Source: Austropuccinia psidii
Taxonomy: Eukaryota; Basidiomycota; Pucciniomycetes; Pucciniales; Sphaerophragmiaceae
Assembly (NCBI GenBank): GCA_023105745.1
Contig: JALGQZ010000011.1
Location: forward strand, 48,452,698-48,516,697
Direction of reading: 5' to 3'
DNA length: 64,000 nt
Shown: positions 35,311 to 46,410 of the stretch, piece by piece
Position numbering within the stretch: the first letter of the stretch is position 1
How the letters are laid out: every line of letters starts with the position of its first letter
Position numbers and translations under genes: made by a program
The notes under the pieces: model-generated
Database searches by the model: none
Told to the model about the DNA's origin: nothing
What the model saw: only the letters and a program-made list of their open reading frames with translations

Positions 35311-37275
35311 TGTAAGGTTTGACTATGAAACAATAAGTAAAAATTACTAATATTTTACTTATTGTACTCTGAATGTCCTTATGCAGTTTAAAAAATAAGA
35401 TGAAAGATCATTATTATAATTATGGCTTAGAATGTCTGTATTATTAAATGAATATAATAATATAGATTCTGTATTAAAAATACTTATATAATAAAAGATA
35501 TATATTCATATATGATAGTTAATATATTTATGGCACTTTATTATTGTTACAAACAACTAATAAAGGCTTAAAAAATATTTCGAATAATAAAAAACAATTA
35601 TAGCAATAATATTACTAATATTCAAGTTATGAATTAATATAAATACTATTTATATTAATTTAAGAATTATTAAAAATAATAATAGAGAGAAATCATTATA
35701 AAAAGAGAAGATAAGCTACTTCCACCACTAAATATAATAATTTTGAATAATATTACACAAAAAAATATAAGCACAACTTATTCAAATTGTATAACAAATA
35801 AAAACTAAAATAAATTACAAATATTCTTTTTTTTACATGGAATTAGATATTTTTAGAGAAACTTAACAAAAAACAATTAAAAGTTGATCTGAGAGTGTCA
35901 AAATTTATGAGTATAATAGATATTAGTTTGATTGTTTTAATATATAACAGTTTCATATAAAAAGAAGAAAGCTTTTACCTTTGGTTTAATAATTTAATGT
36001 TTTTGTTGTTTCTGAGGGGTAAAGAGAGTAAAAAGAGCTCTGTTTATAGTAAATTCTTCCCTCGTAGAGTCTAAAAGGCTTCTAGTAGCAGTTTAGCGAT
36101 GGTACCCACCGGAATTGGTTATTAGTTTAAGTTTTAGTGATTATTAAATCAGAATTAAACCAGCTTATATCATTATTATGCCAACATTTAAATCTATCAC
36201 TGTAACTCTAAGTTTGATGACATCATAGGCTTGGCAGAAGCATAAACCTCTTGTATTTTATTAGAATTAACTCTAATCCAATAGCATTCACCAGTTATAT
36301 CACTTATATGACTGTCAAACTTAAAATAGGATTACAGTGAATGATCATAAATGATCAATTTTAATCTTAAACTTGGATCATTAATGCCTTTCAAGTTATA
36401 CATGCTACAGCCAATCAGAGAGTTTATTGTGATAGATTAACATATAATAATTAAACTTCCAAGAGACCTTCATTGAATCATCAAAACTCTATTTATGATT
36501 ATTTTTCTTGTAACTCATCTTTTCTGTTGAAATCCACTATTTTAAACTTCCAACCAGTATTTCAAGGGGTTTTACCTTGAATATAATGATTAAAAATACA
36601 TCTTTCTTCAAGTATAAGCTAGTAGAGCCTTAATATTCACTTTTTTTAAGTTTGGACCACTGTCGCAACAAAGTGGTCAACAGCTATAGCAATTTTATTA
36701 ACTAAACCCTTACAGGTTATAGCCTTATTTATAAATTTTCAAATAAAGCTTATTTCTGTATTCCTACAGTAGTTAGGTGGTAACTTTATTTTTTGTTTAA
36801 CTCTCTATCATATGTATTTCAAGATATATGTTCTAAAAACCATGAATATACACACCGATCATAAAAGTGCATATATTCAGGTTATTTCCTTAAATATTGA
36901 CTTTACAAAGATGACATAAAAATGTTATATGTGTATTTTTTCATGGGTAATCAAATAGTACAATTTTGTTTGCATATTGTTTCATTTTTTCAGCTAAAGA
37001 AGAATTTATGTCTTTTTTATGGTATTCTTACTTATTATTCATTTATTATGGGCTTTAGAGATATGCAATAAAAATGATATATATGTATTTTATCACGAGG
37101 AATCTAATGGTGTAATTTATTTCAAATTTTTGATCATTATAATCTAAGGTAATTAAGAATTCATGCCTCTTTATTGCATTTTCACTTATTTTAAGATGAT
37201 TATTTTAAAAGAATAATTATTGTAAAGTTTTCTTGTGAGCTTTTTGGATATGTGGTCATATCCCAAAGGCTCACA
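35311..37275 (-). repeat. 5' LTR of the Gypsy element
   Basis: It starts TGTAAGGTTTGACTATGAAAC and ends CCCAAAGGCTCACA on the plus strand. It aligns throughout with 4464-6431 but with many substitutions, so the insertion is old. At 1965 bp it is AT-rich. Sequence beyond it begins CATTG, the candidate target duplication. Confidence 0.85.
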
Positions 37276-37495
37276 CATTGTAAATGGTTCATCAGACAAC
37301 AGAACCTCCTACATAAACTTTCAATAATAAAGAAATAACTCATTTTGGATTTTCTATTCAAATCAGCTATGCAGGACCATGAAAAGAGCTAAAAATTAAT
37401 AATTGTAAATAGTTTCATTTTATCAATAACATATTTAATCTGTTTTAGGAATTTCAATTTGGCACATAAGTAAATTTCCATGACAAAATTCACAA

Positions 37496-38580
37496 TCAAT
37501 TATCTTTCCATGCCAAAGTAATAGGTTTAATTTTTTCATGCATATTTACAATATCTTCCCTGTTTTTGTGATTGTACAGATTTTCTGCTTGAGGTGAATC
37601 ATCATCTTCATATAAATAAAACCATTCATCTCCAATTTGTGCTAACATATTATGTAGAATTGTACAAGAAACAGCCCAACTAACAAAGTATTGAATTTCT
37701 TGATTATCCCCCATTTCGTTTTGCATTTCCCTTAGAGAAAACCACCACCCCTTTGAAATTGCAATTGAATGCTCAATTCTTACCCTTGATTTTTCTAGCC
37801 AGTGATTGAAAGTATGGTTGTCTTCCTTCTGTCCCACAACTCCTTTTTATGCTTGAAAAACCCAAGGAGAGCTTTCATATGCTAAAATGGCTAGTAGTTA
37901 CTGATCTTCTTCCTAAAAACCTTGAGGTGTTTGTGCTGCTTTCATATGTTTATTTACATTTGAATCATGAAGTTACCCAGTACAACACACATGTAGAGCA
38001 GTGAACTGTTTATTTATATAAGCAACCAGTTGTATTTACATAAAATACCTTAAATTTGAACAATCAGTAAAAATTAAATAAAGTATGAACATTAAAAATC
38101 TTACCTCTTTTTAGAATCAAAATAGGCTTCACCAGCATTGGGGGCCCATTGTGATAATGTTATGAGACTCCCATCAATAAATAAAATGAACCCAGGGAAG
38201 CCTTCCACCTGCACAACTTGGGAAATAACTCTTAATTGTTCTATTGTTGGCCACACACTAATAATTCTATTCAGCTTCATTAATATCAGAGTCACTTTTG
38301 GAATCTAAAAAACAATAGTGCCATGGCTACTTCCAAACAAAATCCCAAACTTCCCCAAAGTGGCCCCATTTTCATTTTAGCCTAACCTTGATAGTTTCAC
38401 AGCCAATTGTATGGCAGGATTGCATTTTTTTTGTGATGAATTTTGAAAAGCTTCATCATATTGAATTTGTGTGACCCATTTTTCAAATTAGTCATGTGTG
38501 GTCCAACAAAGCTGGCGAAACCGTTCAGACAATAATGTTTGTAAGTCATCCATTGTATACATTTAAGGTGTGGGTATCTC
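37496..38580 (-). pseudogene. PIF/Harbinger (HARBI1-like) transposase remnant
   Basis: Minus-strand fragments give, in order, an N-terminal segment (about 38560-38310: RFRQLCWTTHD, AFQNSSQKK, QLAVKLSRLG), the first catalytic Asp region FIDGSLITLSQ (38295-38101), and a C-terminal DDE_Tnp_4-type segment NHWLEKSRVRIEHSI…VSWAVSCTILHNMLAQIGDEW (37837-37496). These match the usual order of HARBI1-like nucleases. Stops separate the fragments and the middle (second Asp) is not clearly readable. No inverted termini were identified. Confidence 0.8.
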
Positions 38581-38589
38581 CTACAAGGA

Positions 38590-39723
38590 TTGATGTATGT
38601 TTGTGATGTTATTATATCTAATACGTTTATATGTTCCTGGATAGCAGAATCACCATTGGAATTGAGAGCCTCAATTAACTGCAGTTATTTGAATGTCTGA
38701 AGTAAAGGTAGCCTTTGCAATGCCTTTAGTCTTGTAAATGAAGAAAATTTCTATAGCCAATGAAATCTGAAATAAAACACTTCAATCAATGACCAGGGTA
38801 TTCAGATTTTATGCAAGAGGGGGGAAGCTTTATGAAATTCAACATGTACTGACTGAGGTGTGTGTCAAAAAAATGATACTTGAAGTGAAAATAAAGGCAG
38901 GATTTTAGTATCTCAAGATGGGATTTGATACCCAAAAACCTGGTTTTTTGTACCTCAAAATACCACACCTCTTGAGGTGTGGGATTTCCCATATCCCCAA
39001 AAGTCAATGTGGAAGTTGACACAAAAACTCAGGGTTTTGAGTGTGGGATTTGGTAACTTTGACACCCGCTATTCTAATGATAAATAGCCCAAAAAACTAA
39101 AGGCTTTCAAAATTCTCAAAACTGAGCTTGACCTATTGAGGACTTAAGAAGGTAAAACACAGTGCTTAAATCATTGATAAAGCTTTGAAAGTGAATTTCT
39201 TATGGTCTTTTTTTTGGATATGGAAGAATGAATAAAAAGAATTTTTAACTTATAGCAAGATTTTAAAACATAAAATATGATCTACTATGTATCTATTCTA
39301 TTAAATTGAAAGGAAAGCATATCAAACTTGGATATTATTAAATATTCCAGTGGCTTAGAAGTACTTGTAATATTTCAAAAAATCAAATCCTGGGACCAAC
39401 CTAATCTAGAGCAATCTACCAAGCTCATTCTAAGCTGAATCCAAGCTGATTTCCAAATGCAACACCTTCTTTCAGGTGCAGCCACTTTGCGTATGGTTAA
39501 TGTAACATTGAAATTGAAAAATCACTACCATTAAATTTATAACTTTATCAAAGCTTTATTTTTTTAAAGATTCTTTTCTTAAAGCTAAATTTGAGTTTGA
39601 ATAGCCATATTCTTATTTCAAGTCCCTGATATAAGGAAAAATGATTCTTGAGAAATAAAAGTTAAATTTTACTTAATTTTTCTCTATTTTAATTAAATAT
39701 TGAAGCTACAGATTATAACACTT
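38590..39723. other. AT-rich spacer, nothing recognised
   Basis: No supported gene, RNA or repeat boundary was found. Short open frames have no motif. The TSD AAA at 39724-39726 ends the stretch. Confidence 0.5.
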
Positions 39724-39726
39724 AAA

Positions 39727-39905
39727 CACCAGGGCGAATCTCGCGTCAATCGTCGGCGATTGACTTCACGTCGCACCGCGGTCAGTATAAAATCTTGCTT
39801 CAGTCGCGTTAGTGTCACTTTATAGTCACTGGATTTAGTGGGTCACGTCACGTCAGCGTCAAGACAACGTCAATCGTCACATGTGTCACATGAGAATGTC
39901 ACTCA
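39727..39905 (+). repeat. copy 2 left TIR and GTCA-rich subterminal region
   Basis: The TIR begins CACCAGGGCGAATCTCGC and contains the 8-bp-arm hairpin GTCAATCG/CGATTGAC. About a dozen GTCA motifs follow within 180 bp, including the run GTCACGTCACGTCAGCGTCA. This is a likely transposase-binding array. A TATAAAA lies at 39786-39792, a possible outward or inward promoter element, with no further support. Confidence 0.88.
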
Positions 39906-40079
39906 AAGCCCAAACCCATTTCAACACCATGCGCAACGTTCGTGTAATTTCACCTCATTGGCTTCCGCCTCCCCGACGCTTAGCATGCTTACGCACCCGC
40001 ACCGCCCTCCATCCAGATGAGACTCCGACACTGCCCGCCCCTCTCCGTCCTCACCACTCCTTACACTTTCACATCCCCG

Positions 40080-40500
40080 CCCCTACCATCCTTACGCTTG
40101 TGTAGTACCCTCCCGACATGCCTCCGACAACGCTTACCATCCTTACGCTCATGTAGTGCCCTCCCGACATGCCCCCGACAACGCTTACCCTCCCTCCCGA
40201 CATTCTCCCAACACTGCTTACCATCCTTACGCTCATGTAGTGCCCTCCCGACATGCCCCCGACAACGCTTACCCTCCCTCCCGACATTCTCCCGACACTG
40301 CTTACCATCCTTATGCTCATGTAGTGCCCTCCAGACATTCTCCCGACACTGCTTACCATCCTTACGCTCATGTAGTGCCCTCCCGACATGCCTCCGACAA
40401 CAGTTACCCTCCCTCCCGACATTCTCCCAACACTGCTTACCATCCTTACGCTCATGTAGTGCCCTCCTGACATGCCTCCGACAACAGTTACCCTCCTCAC
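40080..40500 (+). repeat. minisatellite MS1, copy 2
   Basis: A composite unit of about 85-105 bp alternates a long block (CATCCTTACGCTCATGTAGTG, then CCCTCCCGACATGCCCCCGAC) and a short block (CTCCCTCCCGACATTCTCCC). Unit count and arrangement differ from copy 1, as expected for a fast-evolving array. It ends just before palindrome P1. Confidence 0.85.
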
Positions 40501-40520
40501 GCTTCCGTATTACATCCATA

Positions 40521-40551
40521 GTGTACAGTACGGTGGCTTGTTGGCGTACAC
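40521..40551. repeat. palindrome P1, copy 2
   Basis: GTGTAC(AGTAC)GGTGG at the left and GGCGTACAC at the right; a small duplication of GTAC widens the left arm relative to copy 1. It lies between MS1 and gene A. Confidence 0.6.
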
Positions 40552-40799
40552 GATGAACGCAATTGCCGAAATATGCTGAGTGGCCTTCTCTGCCAACAGG
40601 ACCTAAGGGGATATTGGTCAGTATATTCACCATGTTGTGGTTAGGGTTTAAATCATGAGACTCACAAATTAAAACCTAATAAGTGGACTATTTAAGACAA
40701 GAATTGTGTCTCCTGTTTCGCCGACAAAACCATTTTATTTCATATCAATCAAATGAACACTTTGCTTAGTCCTTACCTCATGAGTGTTGAATAGTTCAA

Positions 40800-40940
40800 A
40801 AGTTGACTTTAGTAGGTTTCTCACTAGTCAACTTTATTCAATGTCTCACAGGGAAGTGATTTCATTTGCATGATATGAAGTAATTTGCAAAACATCGCCT
40901 CCTTCAATTTCCCGACAAATCGCATTTTGCAAATGCGATT
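40800..40940. promoter_or_regulatory. inverted repeats upstream of gene A, copy 2
   Basis: AAAGTTGACT…AGTCAACTTT (17-base loop) and AATCGCATT…AATGCGATT (40918-40940) are both kept from copy 1. They lie 110-250 bp before the gene A start, the likely promoter or leader. Confidence 0.5.
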
Positions 40941-41048
40941 ATTTTACTTGCACCTTTTTTCTTGAATTTGGATCTTTTATCAAAAAATTTTCAAACAAGT
41001 TATCAATCAACTCGTCACCATCTATTTGCTTAATAAACTACCTCCGCT

Positions 41049-43290
41049 ATGGCCCAAACCCCAGGAAATTCAACTGAATTCAATGAACGACCAACTTCAG
41101 CCCCAGAGAGTGGAAGTGAAATCTCTGATATCGCCAGTAGTCGTGAATTAGGCATTGAAGTAGAGAGCCAGTCACATGAAGATAATCAAGATCCACCAGT
41201 TCTTCCGGAGTGTGAGTATGCATCCATCTTGAATATTTCAAATCTCTCAAAACCTGATATTGTGTCATAGCCTTTATTTCAGGGCAGCCTCCAAGCTCTC
41301 AGAAACCGAATTTTAAAAGTTATGAGAAGGAAAAGACTGTTGAACCTTGTGCACCGACAGAAGATGATGGGCAAGATGATGTAATTTTCAGTGGGGAGGT
41401 GGAAATTATATCCAAGGAACAATTTGTCTCCAACATTGCTCAAACAATCCCAAGGCTCGAAAAAATCCAAAATGATAGTAAAATTCCTGATTATGTGCGT
41501 CAAAAGATTGCTGAAGCCATGAGCCTGCTCAAAATGGATTTGAACCGTAAGTCCATTACTAATTCAAAACAAAATTGATAAAAATAGCTGCTTACAATAT
41601 ATGGGCAGGTGTGGAGGTGGGAGAATCTCTAACTGAAGGATCTCGAGTCGTAATTGGATTTCCAGGCAAAGGATTAGGAAAAAGACCAAATATACATGCG
41701 ACCAAAAAAACAAACAAAAAACGCCGTACCTTTGAAGCCGCAAACAATTCTCGCGATCAAGGTGATGAAATTATCAATGTTGAAGGGGACCATATTGATA
41801 ATGAACCTCCGCATACTGAACCCTCCCCAATACTCAATGAAACAATCCATGATGAAGCTCCACATACAGAAAGTCCCCTGATACCCAATGAAACAATGCA
41901 TGATGCAACCCCTCCCGCCTCTCCTCGGAATATTCAAGCCTTTCAAGAAAGGGAAACAATTAAACATGATACAATGGGACGAGATATGACTGATATAATT
42001 CCCGACGCTGAGCCCGAAGTGTCATCCGCTGCGAATTTTCAAGGAATATTTTTATCCCGCATGGAAGAGTTTGCAGGCGTTTTGAATTATCATTCCAATA
42101 TTACTCAACAATCATGGAAGAGGGGGCTTGATAATATCAATAGGATTTACAAAAATAGATGGGACAATTTACCAACAAAGGATGCTCATACATTCCTGCC
42201 CGTTGGTATTAAGGTGATCAGTAACCGAGATCTTAAAATGTCGGCTTGGCTGCAGGACCTTGAGATGGCAGGTGAGTTTTTTTTTATCTTTGTGCATGAT
42301 ACTTGATTATTGGCTGTTGACTGGTGATATAAATTGCAATATACAGGGTTAGATTTTTTTAAGCCAACCGAAACAGAAGCGTTTTTTGATCACAACATTT
42401 GGAATCTCAAATTGATGAAGGAATCAGCTAAACCTCCAGATAATCTCGCAAAATCTGAACACTCCTTCTTCAAAATGGTTCAGAGCCTTCTTTACCCCGC
42501 CAATCCAGTTAAACATTTTTGGGCAAATGTTATGTTTGAATCCATTAGTTTAGTCTCATACGATGTGATTGCACCCAAACCATATGTTGCACCAACATCA
42601 AATTCGACCGATCCTCTTGGACTCGAACGGGGAGCAGTTGAATACCTTGCCTCCTGCTTGAGTAAATTGAAGCAACGTGCAACCCAACTCAGCATTGAAG
42701 GTGGCGGGGCTGACAATGAGATATCCACAAAGCCGCACAAGAACCTGGAGGATCTAATGGATACAGTTATCCATTTGATGATTGCATACAACATGGTACG
42801 TGCAAATACAAAGGTCGAAGTTAATGGCATCAAAGGCAAACTCACGAACTCAAAAAAAAATGAGGCCATCAAAGATCTTTTGGCGTGTCACAAGAATCTT
42901 GGAATCAATAGAATTTGCTATGGTATATTAGCGGCATTCTGTGCGGCGGGGGTTCGTGGTTTGATGGTATGCTCAGATGACTGGAGAACAAGCTCAGTTA
43001 AAGGGGCTTTAGCACTAATTGACATTTCCGCAAAACTTTCAGAGGGTAAAAATCTAGTGGAGCCAGTGTGGCTACGTACTAATAAGTATATATGTAATTT
43101 ACTGAATAAAAGTTTCTTCTCATCAGAGTCTTTTAACCCCACTGTACCTCTTAGATTTGATTTTGCACGATGCTTAGTATTAGACTTTGGTGATTCCTGG
43201 GTGGCGAATCGCGGGCTTGGTTCAAGTGATGAGGTCACCTTGACGGTACCCAGGTCAGCTAAACTCACAACCAGGATTGACCCGTTTTAG
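41049..43290 (+). CDS. gene A: unknown transposon-borne protein, 684 aa, four exons
   Basis: Exons 41049-41211, 41283-41546, 41588-42271 and 42347-43290 join in frame using donors GTGAGT, GTAAGT and GTGAGT and acceptors TTTCAG, AATAG and TACAG; total 2055 bp including the stop. The N-terminal third is acidic and Ser/Thr/Pro-rich (MAQTPGNSTEF…ESGSEISD), probably disordered. A basic patch KKTNKKRR follows, a possible nuclear localisation signal. The last 310 residues are a compact domain with aromatic motifs (FFDHNIWNLKLMKE, HSFFKMVQSLLYP) and a Cys-containing hydrophobic stretch (ICYGILAAFCAAGVRGLMVC). I do not recognise the family. It is the first gene of the element and is followed by palindrome P2 and the dioxygenase gene. 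Copy 1 shows multiple disruptions, so the open four-exon frame here is meaningful. Confidence 0.8.
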
Positions 43291-43867
43291 ATTAGCTTTG
43301 TACTAGATAGATTGTAATTGAATTTTGCAAAGTTATTTATGAATTTAATAATCATGACTTCCTATCCTACTACTTCCCGGATGCCACAGTCTGAGTACCA
43401 ATAGTAATTGTACGGCGGCATGCCTCCGTACATCATTGCAAAGACTCCGACAAGACGCAAGCTGAGTCAGGCGTTGTGCCCGCGAGTAGCACACCCGGGT
43501 GCATTGCGGGAAGTCGCGTTTATCACTTCCCGCCAGCCCATAATAGGCCAAATGTTCCTGTGTCTTTCAAGAGGACTAGGATAGCTAGGGATCCGCAGCA
43601 GGATGCATATTGCATTTGCATGTGCTTGCAATATTCCAAATGGTTGGATTGGAAAGTGATTGCATGGGAACATCAATGTGGAAAATTGAATAATGCACTA
43701 TCCACTGCAATTTTCAGGTTCAGGTATTTGAGATCGTGAATTTGCCAAGGTCAGGCGTGAGCTTTCTTTTTAGCCGCAATTAAAAAAGATTCATCCACCG
43801 CAATCCAATTTAGGTGATATTAAGAAATTAGTAATCATTCGGTTTCATTTCATTTTCTGCTGAAAGC
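43291..43867 (+). other. A-B spacer, copy 2, with palindrome P2
   Basis: P2 lies at 43409-43432. After it, a plus-strand frame of 87 codons (43476-43739, …VYHFPPAHNRPNVPV…) is open in both copies but differs at many amino acids and has no motif. It may be gene B leader or an unrecognised exon. Confidence 0.45.
43409..43432. repeat. palindrome P2, copy 2
   Basis: TGTACGGCGGCA and TGCCTCCGTACA form 12-bp arms with one mismatched pair. It contains CGG-N10-CCG. Copy 1 has lost two CpGs in the left arm. Confidence 0.88.
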
Positions 43868-45212
43868 ATGCCATTCACGAAAAAAGGAAAAGAGCGTAAA
43901 AGGGAACTCGCGAGAAAGCGTCGGGCTGAGGAAGGAAAGTGTGAGTTACTCGCTTAATCTCAGTGTATATATATAGATATATATATATGCTTCCACATTT
44001 ATGTGGCACCCTCATTGGGCCCCACTGAAGAACATGGGCTTTAGTCGGTTCAGATTGTGCCAATGTCATGTGGGCTCCAACAGGGAAGTCAAAGGATGTG
44101 TGCCGAAGAAAGCTCCTTGGCAGTATCTGATATCTTGTGTGCTTCAACACGTAGTGATCCCTCAACCACTCGGGAATAGTAGCAGATCCCAAAAGACAAA
44201 TGAGCGCAAAACGACCCGAATGAATAGGTTGTTTTCCTCCTCTCGCCCAACAGCACAAATATCAATGCCAGTATCAGCAAATATCACCCCAAGTGAAATT
44301 CGGAGGCTTGTGGATGTCAATCAGATCAAACGCATTCACTTTGGGCGTGTGGCAATTTTCTCTTCAACAGGATTACTCATTGCCCTTGTCGAATTCCGAC
44401 CATTCACAACAATGAGTGAAGTCGAGGTCAATCAATGGGATGAATTATCACAATTCCTATTTCGCGAAAAGAGTTTCACCGACCCTATTGCAACAAATGG
44501 AGCATTACTGGAGGGATTTATGTTCGCGATTGGGTGGCGCAAATGCACCACGAAGAATGAACAATTTGGTCTGTATGGTAGTGCTGGCAAAATTGAAAAT
44601 GCAAAAGATGAATGGCGGGACCAAGGTGCCAATCTTAGCTCGGTGGGTCGCATTCTAGGTCAATCCTTACGATATGTTGGGGATAATTTATTTCAGAAGA
44701 TTCAAAATTGCTACAACTCATTGGGGGTTCTGTCTTTTGATCAAGTCAACTATGAAGGCGATATTCCGGCAAATCAGGGTGCATTCGAGTTCGCTTCCGC
44801 ACTCACTTTCACCATGAATGGATTCAAAAACGCACCTCATGTTGATAAGGATGCATCGCTGTATGCTTCGGGATGGTGGTTTCAAGCTGATAAGCGGACC
44901 GGCCAAATTCAAAGAGATGCGTCAAAGCGGTGTACAGGGGGAAAATTGATTTTCCCAAATGAGCATTTTTGGATTGATCTATCCGCATGTCATGGGCTCA
45001 TTCAGGTAGTGTGGGCCAGTAGTACATTTGTTCATTATACTGATCCAGCACAGGACAATGAAAGCACGACACTAGTGGGTATGTCCGCACAATGCTCAAG
45101 CAGGTTAGCAAAAACAATGCGGCAAAAAAGCAATGGCTATTATGAGATTGGCGAGAGAGCGGGCTATCAAATCAGGGATGGTAATACAATCTCATGCCGA
45201 TTCAAAGAATGA
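43868..45212 (+). CDS. gene B: TET/JBP-like 2OG-Fe(II) dioxygenase
   Basis: The catalytic exon encodes HFGRVAIFSSTGLLIALVEF and GFMFAIGWRK, then NAPHVDKDAS with the iron-binding HxD (His codon 44838-44840, Asp 44844-44846). It continues with GWWFQADKRTG, GGKLIFPNEHFWIDL and the distal His in STFVHYTDP (45033-45035). This order matches rust proteins of the TET/JBP 2OG-Fe(II) oxygenase superfamily, whose members oxidise 5-methylcytosine or thymine in DNA. Exon 1 (43868-43940) gives a very basic start, MPFTKKGKERKRELARKRR. A donor GTGAGT at 43941 and an acceptor CAACAG ending at 44253 keep frame and give about 343 aa, though the 313-bp intron may hide further exons. Substrate and activity are inferred. 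It lies between genes A and C and is bounded by palindromes P2 and P3. Confidence 0.87.
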
Positions 45213-45336
45213 GGAGATTTGCAAGTGGGTTGGGTAAGTAATGGTGAGGTAAGGCAGAGGACAATATACACCAGGATTGGATGGATTCGAGTGCGGGAGA
45301 TGGGGTGTCTCACATGAAAAAGGGGTGAAGTGGATT

Positions 45337-45362
45337 ATGTACGGTGGCATGCCATCGTACAT
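45337..45362. repeat. palindrome P3, copy 2
   Basis: ATGTACGGTGGCA and TGCCATCGTACAT, one mismatched pair in 13. It follows gene B by 125 bp and immediately precedes MS2. Confidence 0.85.
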
Positions 45363-45394
45363 CTGTCCTGGTTTGTTGCTATTGTCCAGGATGC

Positions 45395-45995
45395 CAATGC
45401 TTCACACGCGAATCCTCATGCTTGTGCAGGTTCTGACAATGCTGAAAGTTCCTTACGCCTATGCGGGGTGCCAACCCTACACACGCCAATCCTTGGGCCT
45501 GTGCAGGCTCCCGAAAATTTACACGCCAATCCTTACGCCTTTACAGGCTTTCGACAATTCACACGCCAATTCTTACGCTTGTGAAGCTTCCCCACAATGC
45601 TGAAATTTTCTTTAGCCTGTGCAGGATCCCAAGAATTCACACGCCAATTCTTACGCCTGTGCAGGCTCCCAACAATTCACACGCCCATCCTTATGCTTGG
45701 GGAGGGTCCCAAAAGTGCTAAAATTCCTTACACCTGTACAGGCTTCCGACGATTCACACGCCAATCCTTACGCTTGGGAAGGTTGCCAACAATGCTGACA
45801 AATTCTTATGCCTGTGCAGGCTCCCAACAATTCACACGCCAATCCTTATGCCTGTGCAGGCTCCCAACAATTCACACGCCAATCCTTATGCCTGTGCAGG
45901 CTCCCAACAATTCACACGCCAATCCTTATGCCTGTGCAGCCTCCCGACAAGTCACACGCCAATCCTTACGCTTGTGAAGGTTCTAGACAATTTAA
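45395..45995 (+). repeat. minisatellite MS2, copy 2
   Basis: Roughly 15 units of about 40 bp (CACACGCCAATCCTTAYGCC then TGTGCAGGCTCCCAACAATT) with interspersed TTGTGAAGGTT variants. The array is longer than in copy 1. It occupies the convergent spacer between B and C; 45996-46410 beyond it shows no other feature. Confidence 0.88.
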
Positions 45996-46410
45996 ACAAT
46001 TCAATACATGAGTAAGACTAATAGCGTGTGACCATAGGAAAGGCCATGTTTCACGAATCTGGACTCGATTGCTCACATACGGGAACCTCCCGCTTTTTTA
46101 CAGTTAGGAATGGGTATGGCTCTAAACCATGGAAGAAGAAAATATATGAGAGGATAACGGCAACTATTGGCGCATTTTGAGAAAAAGAGGTTCACGAAAA
46201 CAAATACTCACTCAAACTCTTGGTGGGGCACTTACAAAAATAATTCTCACGCAATCAGGGTTTTTCTCTAAGGAGGAAATAAGTAATTTTTACGTGAACA
46301 AAGAATGTAATAGAATTTGAACATAACAATAATTGAAGACAAATATTTTATTCAAAAGAAAGTATCACAAAAAATAAAAAGAGGAAATAATGGGATTTTT
46401 TTTTAATTTT

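Larger units (their letters stand above)
3942..37275 (-). mobile_element. Ty3/Gypsy retrotransposon (decayed), split by giant transposon copy 1
   Basis: On the minus strand the order is 5' LTR (37275-35311), gag-like region, protease, reverse transcriptase, RNase H, integrase, a post-integrase chromodomain-like tail and 3' LTR (6431 back to 3942 or 4464). Order and motifs identify a Ty3/Gypsy chromovirus-type element. Integrase is interrupted at 7593/29891 by a 22.3-kb DNA transposon. Removing that insertion and one TAG target copy restores the integrase reading across the junction. Every coding segment has stops or frameshifts. Candidate target duplications are CATTT (3937-3941) and CATTG (37276-37280), 4 of 5 matching. 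Confidence 0.85.

Noticed and set aside
38786..39022. Open frame of 78 codons upstream of the Harbinger remnant as its N-terminal exon
   Set aside because: No resemblance to HARBI1-like N-termini; the recognisable N-terminal segment lies nearer, at about 38560-38310.
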